Of a stretch of 64,000 nt of DNA, positions 19,126 to 26,468 are shown in pieces. Source of the stretch: Desulfobacteraceae bacterium Eth-SRB2 (GTDB taxonomy: Bacteria; Desulfobacterota; Desulfobacteria; Desulfobacterales; UBA11574); NCBI GenBank assembly GCA_004193595.1, contig RPGQ01000005.1:4021-68020 (forward strand), given 5' to 3'. A program made the translations under genes and the position numbers. The first letter of the stretch is position 1. Every line of letters starts with the position of its first letter. A model generated the notes under the pieces. The model saw nothing but the letters and a program-made list of their open reading frames with translations, had not been told where the DNA came from and ran no database searches.

Positions 19126-19629
19126 CTATCTATTGTCATCTTTAATGACTCGGCCGTAAAAAACTAAGATAGTTACCCATCCAGTTCCAGATTTACCTAT
19201 AATCCCCTCAACTATGGGCTCGCTGACTTTTTTTCTAGATTCCCATAAAATAATAAAACAGCCAGCCATACCACTCCCGGTATCCAACTCTTTTTCCTCA
19301 AAACGCATAGATTTTGAGGATATTGGATTTAATATCACAGGTTCCTTCAAGACCTGTTTCTTTAGAGCCCCGTTTGAATCATGGTAGTTTATTGAATTAA
19401 CAGTTATTGGGTACCGCAAATCTGTGTTTCTGATAGTAAGTATAGTGATAAGGAAATTAGGTGCCATTTTTCCGGCTCTCTCAATTTTAGGATAAAGAGA
19501 GAGGTAAACGGTTTGACCTTTTGTTAGTCTGATATCTGCATATGACACATTATTGGCAAACAAGATGGTCAATATAAACAAAATCGCCATGACAGATTTA
19601 ATAACATTTACTTTCCTAATCAGTTTCAT
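19126..19629 (-). CDS. DUF3124 family exported protein
   Basis: A 167-residue exported protein: N-terminal hydrophobic signal (to NVSYA), then the DUF3124 pattern: KGQTVYLSLYPKI, a central TIRNTDLRYPITVNSINYHD strand-turn, and FIILWES...IVEGIIG near the end. Function unknown; probably periplasmic. The ribosome site is weak (AAGA). It follows a lipoprotein gene after 66 nt on the same strand. Confidence 0.78.
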   Translation of the reverse strand: MKLIRKVNVIKSVMAILFILTILFANNVSYADIRLTKGQTVYLSLYPKIERAGKMAPNFLITILTIRNTDLRYPITVNSINYHDSNGALKKQVLKEPVILNPISSKSMRFEEKELDTGSGMAGCFIILWESRKKVSEPIVEGIIGKSGTGWVTILVFYGRVIKDDNR

Positions 19630-19695
19630 TTAATTTTCTTAATCTTTCACCTACAAATAATTTAGATAATTTGCTCTGATTTTTAATAGACGCAT

Positions 19696-20313
19696 TCATT
19701 TTGGCGAGATCAATTTGTTCTTTTGTAAATCATCAATCACAACCTTGATCACATCATTAATGATTTGATATTTTGAGTCTTTGCTCCATGTTTTTGATTG
19801 CCCGGACCAAATGAGTTGTTCTGTTTTTACATCGTACAAATTCGTTTCCAATCGGACGGTTTTGCTTGTGCTTGAATAACTCGGGTCACGCGAATAACTG
19901 AATCGGTTGTAATAAAAACCGTAATAGCCTGTATATGCTTGACCGCCTCGTGTGATGACTTCTTTTTCTTCTTTGTCAATCAAGTGCGTGATGATTACAG
20001 CGTCATTTTTAAATTGATTGACAGCATTTAATATCATTTTTTTTGTCAGTTTTAAATCCGGAGGCATAGGTATGGCATCTTCACTTGAGATAGCTTCAAC
20101 TCCAACTGATTTTAACTGTGCGATGAATTTTCGCTCAAAAGATCGCCGAGAATCTTCATTACCCGTTATTGCGATTACAAGAATATTAGATACGGGTTTT
20201 CCTTTATACGTCTCATTTACTTCCTTGTGGGTGAGTTCGGTCCCGGCGCAAGAAATAATCAGAAAAACAAAAGAAAACAAATAGACAACCCATTTAGCAG
20301 AACTTTGTTTCAT
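19696..20313 (-). CDS. Hypothetical lipoprotein
   Basis: A 205-residue lipoprotein of unknown function: signal peptide with lipobox IISC, then a compact alpha/beta domain starting KPVSNILVIAITGNEDSR, a segment rich in Tyr/Ser (YTGYYGFYYNRFSYS), and a C-terminal part with L-I-W-S-G-Q-S and a long helix (NDVIKVVIDDLQKNKLI). The overall pattern resembles lipoproteins of the LpoB/CsgG/DUF4136 type that read out in the periplasm, but I cannot assign a family. AGGAGG precedes the ATG at 20313; a longer frame to 20379 lacks such a site. Confidence 0.75.
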   Translation of the reverse strand: MKQSSAKWVVYLFSFVFLIISCAGTELTHKEVNETYKGKPVSNILVIAITGNEDSRRSFERKFIAQLKSVGVEAISSEDAIPMPPDLKLTKKMILNAVNQFKNDAVIITHLIDKEEKEVITRGGQAYTGYYGFYYNRFSYSRDPSYSSTSKTVRLETNLYDVKTEQLIWSGQSKTWSKDSKYQIINDVIKVVIDDLQKNKLISPK

Positions 20314-20446
20314 TAAACTCCTCCTAACCGTAAAAGTGCCGAATCGCAGACGGCTTTTATCATAGTGGTCGATTAACAAAATTTGGTCTATAAACTGTTT
20401 GGCAGGTATTGTGATAACTATTCTGTTAGGTATTTATTAGGCTCGG

Positions 20447-20466
20447 TTAAAAAATTAATTTTTTAA
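20447..20466. other. Perfect 20-bp A/T palindrome
   Basis: TTAAAAAATTAATTTTTTAA is its own reverse complement. It lies between the solute-binding protein gene (stop at 20592) and the next lipoprotein gene on the same strand. It may be a terminator remnant, an AT-rich protein-binding site, or chance in AT-rich DNA. Confidence 0.3.
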
Positions 20467-20591
20467 AAAGGTACTAACTCCATCCCCAAGATATTTCGCC
20501 AAAAGTTTCTGACATAATTCTGACATAAAATTAGAGCTTTAATAAGGCTATGGAATTATATTTCTACAAAACATCTGATCTCAATCACTGC

Positions 20592-21395
20592 TTAAGGTAA
20601 TTCATCGATCCATGAGCCTCCTTTAAGCCACTTCTTACCCATCTGTTTTAATTTGCCACTGCCTTGAAGACTGATCATAAAATTCTGAACCCAGTTGATC
20701 AACAGTGTATCTTCGGCCATGGCGATGCCTAACGGTTCGAAAGTGAGGGGTGACTTCCCTGCCATCAGCCCCTTATCTTGGTAACGGTAAGCCGTCAGTG
20801 CACAAAAATAAAAATCAGCTACAATGACATCGATCTTACCCTTGAAAAGAAGATCAATGGCCTCATCGTAGGTAGCGGTAAGAATTAATTTTGCCTTGGA
20901 CATTAACGTCTCGGCAAATTTCTGACTGGTAGAATTCTTCAGAGCTGCAACAGTAACCTCCGGTGTATCCAATCCCTTTGCATCTTGCAAGGCAGCATAC
21001 TTCTCGGCCACGGCCAGGATCCCCTTTCCGGAAACATAATACGGACCCACAAACGCCACCTTTTGATTACGCTTCGGGGTTATGGTCATGCCGGACAGGA
21101 TCATGTCTACCCGGCCTGATTCGAGGGCCGGAAGAAGCTTGGCAAATGGCATTAAAACAAATTTTACTTTAACACCCATTGCACTGGCCATTGCCCTGGA
21201 AATGTCAGCATCCAGTCCGATGATCTCGCCTTTTTTGGCCAGGGCTGTCATCGGCGGCTGTGTGCCGCTTGTGCCAACCACCAACTCCCCTTTCTTCATG
21301 ATACGATCCATGGCAGGACCCGCCGAGGCAGCCATGGCAAACATCAGAGAAAATGCGGATAATAAAGCAACGAAAACGAATGTTTTTTTCATCAT
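20592..21395 (-). CDS. Periplasmic solute-binding protein (SBP family 3)
   Basis: Amino-acid-type solute-binding protein of 267 residues. It has a cleaved signal peptide (to ASAG-PA) and the SBP-3 pattern: GELVVGTSGTQPPM, GEIIGLDADISRAMASAMG (the conserved Asp-x-Asp helix), GRVDMILSGMTITPKR and VAFVGPYYVSGKG. AAGGAG precedes the ATG. It is a paralog of the lipoprotein version at 22009-22827. No ABC permease or ATPase gene is next to either, so they may serve a distant transporter or act as sensors or decoys. Confidence 0.9.
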   Translation of the reverse strand: MMKKTFVFVALLSAFSLMFAMAASAGPAMDRIMKKGELVVGTSGTQPPMTALAKKGEIIGLDADISRAMASAMGVKVKFVLMPFAKLLPALESGRVDMILSGMTITPKRNQKVAFVGPYYVSGKGILAVAEKYAALQDAKGLDTPEVTVAALKNSTSQKFAETLMSKAKLILTATYDEAIDLLFKGKIDVIVADFYFCALTAYRYQDKGLMAGKSPLTFEPLGIAMAEDTLLINWVQNFMISLQGSGKLKQMGKKWLKGGSWIDELP

Positions 21396-21584
21396 ACTTC
21401 TCCTTTTTTGATTCTTTTAAAGGTTAATGCCATATATGGGTCTCGTCTGGGTGTTAAAAAATACACAACATGTAGATTGCGTAATATTCAAACAATATTT
21501 CTCAAGTGAAAAGTAAAAAATCCTAGCCCAAAGGACCAGGCTTTGGTTTACCCCTGAAAGGGGCTGCTTTACTTAAAACCGTAC

Positions 21585-21870
21585 AAGTTAAAAGTGTCTA
21601 AACAGTGATCTAAAGTGCCTATTTATCCCGTATCAAGCGGGGAAGTTATGGTGTCGCTCCCGCCTGCCATTGCAAGGCACGAGCGGGCAGGTCGCTCCGC
21701 TGATTTTATATAATTGACAGAATTCCTTAACCCTGGCCCAGACCGATCACCAATACGTTATATTCAAAAAGACAGGTTTGCAATGATGTATACCCGATCT
21801 CAAGATACATGTACGAGTCGCACCAGGGCGGGCTTTAGCTCACTTCAAACTTTAGTTCACTTCAAACTCT
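21585..21870. repeat. Composite repeat region between the two binding-protein genes
   Basis: Left part AAGTGTCTAAACAGTGATCT near 21590 matches, in inverted orientation, CACTTCAAACTTTAGTTCAC near 21840-21860, giving a MITE-like unit of about 270 bp. Inside is a CGCCTGCC...GGGCAGG hairpin (about 21659-21692) of the type also found at 28870, 58096 and 59459. A further CCCGCAATGCGGG hairpin lies at about 21910. No gene. Confidence 0.5.
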
Positions 21871-22008
21871 TGCAGCAATTCTTCAGGCAGAGCCATAGAA
21901 CTCTGACTCCCGCAATGCGGGACAGGTTTGGCCCATCAAAGATCCCGCACTGCGGGGAAGGACCAGGTTTTTCAGGGCAAAATAAATTGAGCGATTTTTT
22001 GATTGGTG

Positions 22009-22827
22009 TTACGGCAACTCTTTTAACCATGAACTGTCCTTAATCCAACGGGCTCTGAGTATGTCCAGTTCACCGGACTTTTTTAAGGTGTTTAGAAAGT
22101 TATTTACCCAGTTAATCAAATGGGGATCGCCGGCCCGTAATGCAATACCCAACGGCTCATATGTAAAGGGAGTAATTATTGAAATTAAACCTTGGTCCGG
22201 ATGTCGGAGAAGAGAAACCACACAAATCTGGTAATCAGCAACCAGGGCATTCACTTTATCCTGCAGAACCATTTCAACCGCATCATCATAATTTTTGGTT
22301 GTAATCAGTTGGGCCGTGGGCATTATTTCTTTTACCAGTGTTTCACTGGTAGAGCCTTCCAACGCCACAACACGCATTTCAGACAGATTCAGTTCAGACG
22401 CATCTTTGGTCGAAACAATGTGTTTATCTTTCGTCAAAAACGCTTTTCCGGAAATGATATACGGCCCGGCAAAGGCGACCTTCAAATTGCGTTCCGGTGT
22501 AATGGTCATCCCGGAAAGAATCATATCGACCTCACCTGCCTCCAGGGCCGGTAATAGTTCCGAGAATGGTTTTTTCACCAGATTGAGTTCTACTCCCATG
22601 GCTCCGGCAAAATAATGTGCGATATCCACCTCAACACCGATGATTTCCCCTTTTTTGTCTGTCATATTCAAAGGCGGCATATTCCCGGCGGTTCCGACGA
22701 CCAACTCTCCTCTTTTCAAAATCTTATGGATGGTGGGGGAGCTTTTTTCAAAGCCCATCATGTGTGCACATGCTGAGGTGAATACCCCTACCAATAACAA
22801 TACGAAAAACAGCTTTACTCTTTTCAT
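22009..22827 (-). CDS. Solute-binding lipoprotein (SBP family 3)
   Basis: A 272-residue paralog of the protein at 20592-21395, membrane-anchored instead of free: the signal peptide ends in a lipobox (FTSAC). The mature part begins with a polar linker, then GELVVGTAGNMPPLN, GEIIGVEVDIAHYFAGAMG, GEVDMILSGMTITPER and VAFAGPYIISGKA. Both paralogs end in SW-(I/L)-(D/K)-ELP. AAGGAG lies 7 nt before the ATG at 22827. Gene order and similarity indicate a tandem duplication, later separated by repeats. Ligand unknown. Confidence 0.9.
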   Translation of the reverse strand: MKRVKLFFVLLLVGVFTSACAHMMGFEKSSPTIHKILKRGELVVGTAGNMPPLNMTDKKGEIIGVEVDIAHYFAGAMGVELNLVKKPFSELLPALEAGEVDMILSGMTITPERNLKVAFAGPYIISGKAFLTKDKHIVSTKDASELNLSEMRVVALEGSTSETLVKEIMPTAQLITTKNYDDAVEMVLQDKVNALVADYQICVVSLLRHPDQGLISIITPFTYEPLGIALRAGDPHLINWVNNFLNTLKKSGELDILRARWIKDSSWLKELP

Positions 22828-23034
22828 GTGGTTTCTCCTTTGTTTAAGTTGGTTCGATTTGCTCACAATTGGAATAATGCAATAGCATTATTTTAAGATC
22901 AACATTCCAATATTCCATGATTCCAACATTCCATGCACGAATGAAATATTTAAGCCTCAAACCCCTATTGTTTTCAATAGATTGCAGAAATTCCGAAACG
23001 TTTATTTTAAGTGTTTACCGATCAAATCCGGTTT

Positions 23035-23078
23035 ATGAAGATGGGGCCAGATAACCATCTTTCCCGCCCCATCTTCAT
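23035..23078 (-). terminator. Long hairpin after the OmpA-family gene
   Basis: ATGAAGATGGGGC (23035-23047) pairs perfectly with GCCCCATCTTCAT (23066-23078), a 13-bp stem with an 18-nt loop, 35 nt past the stop at 23113. No T-run follows on the minus strand, so it may terminate weakly or protect the mRNA end. Confidence 0.5.
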
Positions 23079-23112
23079 ATCTGTATAGTCATTAATAACC
23101 GAATCGGAGTTT

Positions 23113-24366
23113 TTATTTAACCGGCGTCAATTCAACCCTTCGGTTCTTGGCACGGCCTTCCTTGGTTTCGTTGCTTGCGGCCGGCTGGGTAAACCCAAAA
23201 CCCTTGGTCGTCAGCCGTTCCGCTTCAACGCCTTTGTCCACAAAATATTGCATGATGGATTTGGCACGCCTTTCAGAAAGTTTCATATTATAAGCCGCAG
23301 GACCCCTATTATCCGTATGACCATCAATCTCAACCTTCATCTCCGAATTTTTTTTCAGTATGGAGATCGCCTCATCAAGCATGGGGAAGGCTTCGGACTT
23401 AACTTCAGCACTGTCAAAGCCAAACAGCACCACCGCTGCATAGGTCCAGCACCCCCTTGCATCCACAGTGGCGCCCTTGGGCGTATTCGGGCATTTATCC
23501 AGATAGTCATAGACGCCGTCACCGTCTGTGTCTATGGGGCAACCGCGGCCGTCCACTTTAACACCTCGGGGAGTATCCGGACACCGGTCCAAGTCATCCG
23601 TTACCCCATCCCCATCACTGTCCAACGGTTTGGCCATCATGGGTTTGGCCATCCCGGCCAAAAATACGTTTTTCACAAAATTTCCCATGTCACCGCTATC
23701 TTTAACCCCGTCTGCACGCACTGAAAATCCACAACCTCCGGCTGCAGAAACCTGTTTCATAAGCGTTTCACCGGCAGGATCATCTCCCACCAGCACTGTG
23801 TATATGCAAACCCGGTCACCGTATTTAGCTTTCATGTTCTTCGCAGCCGTTATCGGCGTGGTGTCCATATCCGCTCCATCGCTGACGATAATCACCGCTA
23901 TTTGACCTTCACTTTTCTTCAAGTCACCTGTGGCGGCGGTGATGGCTGCACCCAGGGGGCTCCTTCCCATGGCCCGTTGTGCAGCGTCCAAAGCCCCTTG
24001 AAACTTTTTCTTTGAATATTCCGCGGGTCCGTAAAAAAGCACGCTCGGTTTGCCGGACGCACTGGCCATATGGCCAAACGTCCTGAGTGCGCCATTGAGC
24101 TTTATATCGGGAAGGGTCTGATTCATAGCGCTCAAAAATTCTTTGGCAATGTTTAACCGTTTTTGCCCGTTATATTTATAAGACATTGACGAAGATTTAT
24201 CTAAAATTACCATAAAATTGTCCACCTTGGGCTTATACTGATCCGCTTCCAATGTGTCTGGGCTGAAAAGGGGTTGGGTTGTTTGCACTTGCCCGGTCGC
24301 GCAACCGAACAGCAGGGCGCTGATCATTACCAAAAACACTGTCCTCAAGTAATCCTTTGTCATCAT
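23113..24366 (-). CDS. OmpA-family lipoprotein with VWA and thrombospondin type-3 repeats
   Basis: Envelope protein of 417 residues. Lipobox LLFGC (Cys22) anchors it to the outer membrane. A von Willebrand A domain follows (about 50-230) with the metal site DKSSS starting at Asp56, then two calcium-binding TSP3 repeats (DSDGDGVTDDLDRCPDTP and DTDGDGVYDYLDKCPNTP, about 245-300), and a C-terminal OmpA peptidoglycan-binding domain (about 305-417, EIDGHTDNRGPAAYNMKLS and GRAKNRRVEL). It should bridge outer membrane and cell wall while presenting a metal-dependent adhesion domain in the periplasm. Linking VWA to OmpA is known but not common. GGAGG precedes two adjacent ATGs (24366, 24363). Confidence 0.9.
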   Translation of the reverse strand: MMTKDYLRTVFLVMISALLFGCATGQVQTTQPLFSPDTLEADQYKPKVDNFMVILDKSSSMSYKYNGQKRLNIAKEFLSAMNQTLPDIKLNGALRTFGHMASASGKPSVLFYGPAEYSKKKFQGALDAAQRAMGRSPLGAAITAATGDLKKSEGQIAVIIVSDGADMDTTPITAAKNMKAKYGDRVCIYTVLVGDDPAGETLMKQVSAAGGCGFSVRADGVKDSGDMGNFVKNVFLAGMAKPMMAKPLDSDGDGVTDDLDRCPDTPRGVKVDGRGCPIDTDGDGVYDYLDKCPNTPKGATVDARGCWTYAAVVLFGFDSAEVKSEAFPMLDEAISILKKNSEMKVEIDGHTDNRGPAAYNMKLSERRAKSIMQYFVDKGVEAERLTTKGFGFTQPAASNETKEGRAKNRRVELTPVK

Positions 24367-24433
24367 GTTACCTCCTTGTTTGCTTTTGTTTTGCTTGTGT
24401 TTTTATAATTCAAAAAAATGCAGGCTTATTTGT

Positions 24434-24603
24434 CTCGTAAAAAGTCAGATTATGATAGCAAAATAAAAAGCTCCAAATTCCCCCGATTAAATCTCTCGGG
24501 ATAAAAAGGCGTCGCAAATTCCGAGGAATGAGACGTACGTATAGTACGTCGCAGTAACGAGGAATGCAGCGCAACGCAGAAGTTGGACTTTTTCGAAGCC
24601 ATC
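24434..24603. repeat. MITE-like repeat, TCGTAAAAAGTC family (interior type 1)
   Basis: Starts TCTCGTAAAAAGTCAG and ends GTTGGACTTTTTCGAAG, a pair of inverted ends. The inner right half (AGGAATGCAGCGCAACGCAG, next to AAGTTGGACTTTTT) matches the element at 53587-53740. It lies just past the mscS stop codon. No ORF. Confidence 0.6.
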
Positions 24604-24620
24604 AAGCATGTTTGTGCCTG

Positions 24621-25433
24621 TCATTCCTTATGCTCATACATATGCACGTCGCGCTGTGGGAACGGAATGCTGATGCCTTGAGCATCGAAACTTTTCTTAA
24701 TAGTTTCCGTTGTATCAAAATAGACATCCCAGTAGTGTTCCGACTTCACCCAGGGACGAACCACAAAATTCACACTACTGTCCGCCAATTCCACAACAGC
24801 AATCTTCGGTGCAGGATCTTTAAGGATGCGTTCGTCCTTTGCCAGGACATCCGCCATTATCTTCTTTGCTTTATCGATATCATCTCCATACCCAATGCCC
24901 ATTACAAGATCTACACGCCGTGTCCCTTTGACCGACCAGTTCGTGATGTTGTCTGCCGTCAAACTGGCATTGGGTATAATCACCGTCTTGTTGTCTGGAG
25001 TCTGTAGCTGGGTAGTAAAGATCTGAATCGCTTCGACAGTACCGGAAACCCCTGCTCCTTCAATAAAATCACCGACCTTGAACGGACGAAAAATGATCAT
25101 CAGAAAACCTGCGGCAAAATTTGACAAAGACCCTTGCAACGCAAGACCAATAGCCAAACCTGCCGCACCGAGAACTGCAATAAATGAAGTTGTTTGGATA
25201 CCAAGTTGTCCGAGAGCCGCCAGAATCACAAACACCAATAAAGCAATATAAGTCATATTTGCAGCAAAGGAGACGATGGTAGGATCAACCTGCCGTTTGT
25301 TCATCACTTTTTCCGCAAATTTGCTCAACCCCTTTGCGATCCAGCGACCCACGATAAAAACGGCAACGGCTGCAATGACTTTAAGTCCGTAAATTGTTAA
25401 TAATTCCCATATTTTTGCAATTATATTTTCCAT
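24621..25433 (-). CDS. Small-conductance mechanosensitive channel, MscS family
   Basis: Inner-membrane channel that opens under membrane tension to release solutes on osmotic downshock. The 270-residue protein has the compact MscS layout: three membrane helices (about 10-110), the pore-lining Gly/Ala-rich helix (VLGAAGLAIGLALQGSLSNFAAGF), a beta domain with FKVGDFIEGAGVSGTVEAIQIFTT, IPNASLTADNITNWS, and an alpha/beta C-terminal vestibule. Length is close to E. coli MscS (286). AGGAGG lies 6 nt before the ATG. A sigma-54-like promoter lies about 215 nt upstream. Confidence 0.92.
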   Translation of the reverse strand: MENIIAKIWELLTIYGLKVIAAVAVFIVGRWIAKGLSKFAEKVMNKRQVDPTIVSFAANMTYIALLVFVILAALGQLGIQTTSFIAVLGAAGLAIGLALQGSLSNFAAGFLMIIFRPFKVGDFIEGAGVSGTVEAIQIFTTQLQTPDNKTVIIPNASLTADNITNWSVKGTRRVDLVMGIGYGDDIDKAKKIMADVLAKDERILKDPAPKIAVVELADSSVNFVVRPWVKSEHYWDVYFDTTETIKKSFDAQGISIPFPQRDVHMYEHKE

Positions 25434-25647
25434 AATTAACCTCCTTTGATAATCAATTATTTAAAAATAAATTAAATAATTCATCCTGAACAATCAGGAG
25501 GAAATGACTTTGTGATTATTCAGTACCAATAGTAACAGAAGTAACATAAATTAAAAGGGGTAAATAAAAACGAAACATGCGTTGCGTTCAAACTCTACAA
25601 TTGTTCGATTTAGGCTAAAATTTTTAGGTTTATAAACAAATACATTT

Positions 25648-25664
25648 GGCAAATTTTGTGCCAA
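25648..25664 (-). promoter_or_regulatory. Possible sigma-54 promoter upstream of mscS
   Basis: Minus-strand TTGGCACAAAATTTGCC has GG and GC separated by 10 nt and close TTGGCAC and TTGC boxes. It would give a leader of about 200 nt before the mscS ATG. The site is also a TTGGCA/TGCCAA dyad, so a repressor or activator site is the alternative. Confidence 0.4.
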
Positions 25665-25805
25665 GTAGGAGAAAAACCGATAATTATAATGAAAAACCTG
25701 AAAATTCAATGGGTTGTTAAAGTCAGGATAGTAAATACATAACAAAAAAGACGTTTAGGATGAAACACATATGTTTAATAAGATTTCGAACGGTTATGAT
25801 CTACT

Positions 25806-25950
25806 TAGTGTCCATTCATAAATGGTCTTTTTGCCCAATCTTAGCGTTATGTTCAAAAAATAATCCTCGGAATATTAAACATATGCCTGTGGTTATTTTT
25901 TTCACATGCCTTAATCTTGAACAAAAATCCTCATTTATGGATGGACACTA
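25806..25950. repeat. MITE-like element copy B
   Basis: 145 bp with 20-bp terminal inverted repeats matching at 18 positions (TAGTGTCCATTCATAAATGG and, on the other strand from the right end, TAGTGTCCATCCATAAATGA). Interior blocks TTTTTGCCCAATC, TAATCCTC and CTTGAACAAAAAT are shared with the element at 7788-7963, but the terminal repeats differ. Confidence 0.65.
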
Positions 25951-26468
25951 CCTAAGATGTAAAATGGATACGGATTCAAGATTTTCCAAGGGTATTGCTG
26001 AATCGCATTATAGAATTGAGATTAAAAGTCGTCTCATAATTACTAGTGATACATATCTGTCTCATGAGACAATCGATCATTTTTTATCACCCCATACCTC
26101 TCTTTGAAACCGGCCCAATATCTGCCGAAAAATTGCAAAATGATTGCCAAATATTGTCACAATACCGATAGCATGAAACATTTTGCACATGCTAACCACT
26201 TGATTTTTATCAATTTAACTGTTTTTCAGAAACGCAAGTTTTTATCTTGCATGGTTCTTGCGTATTTTTATCAAACTTATGGGCAAATTGGGCAAATCGA
26301 ATATCGGAGTTCAAAGTCTAAAGCCAAGGACCGCGTAAAAAAAATGATTGGAAACCCATCAGCAGTTCTCAAGCCCCGTCACTGGATGCTTACCTATAAA
26401 TCCTGATTATCTGGTTGAAGCCTACCTGTTGCGACCAATCTATTATGAGCAAATAGGAGACAAAGGTT
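25951..26468. other. Intergenic region before the lytic transglycosylase gene
   Basis: AT-rich; short open frames lack ribosome sites. The promoter for the downstream gene must lie here, but I could not pick one out. No RNA gene or relic seen. Confidence 0.35.

Noticed and set aside
20958-21411. Plus-strand frames opposite the solute-binding protein
   Set aside because: Mirror of conserved SBP codons; the same false frames recur opposite the paralog at 22295-22615.
25551-25745. 64-codon minus-strand frame upstream of mscS
   Set aside because: AT-rich low-complexity product without a start signal; overlaps the sigma-54-like site.
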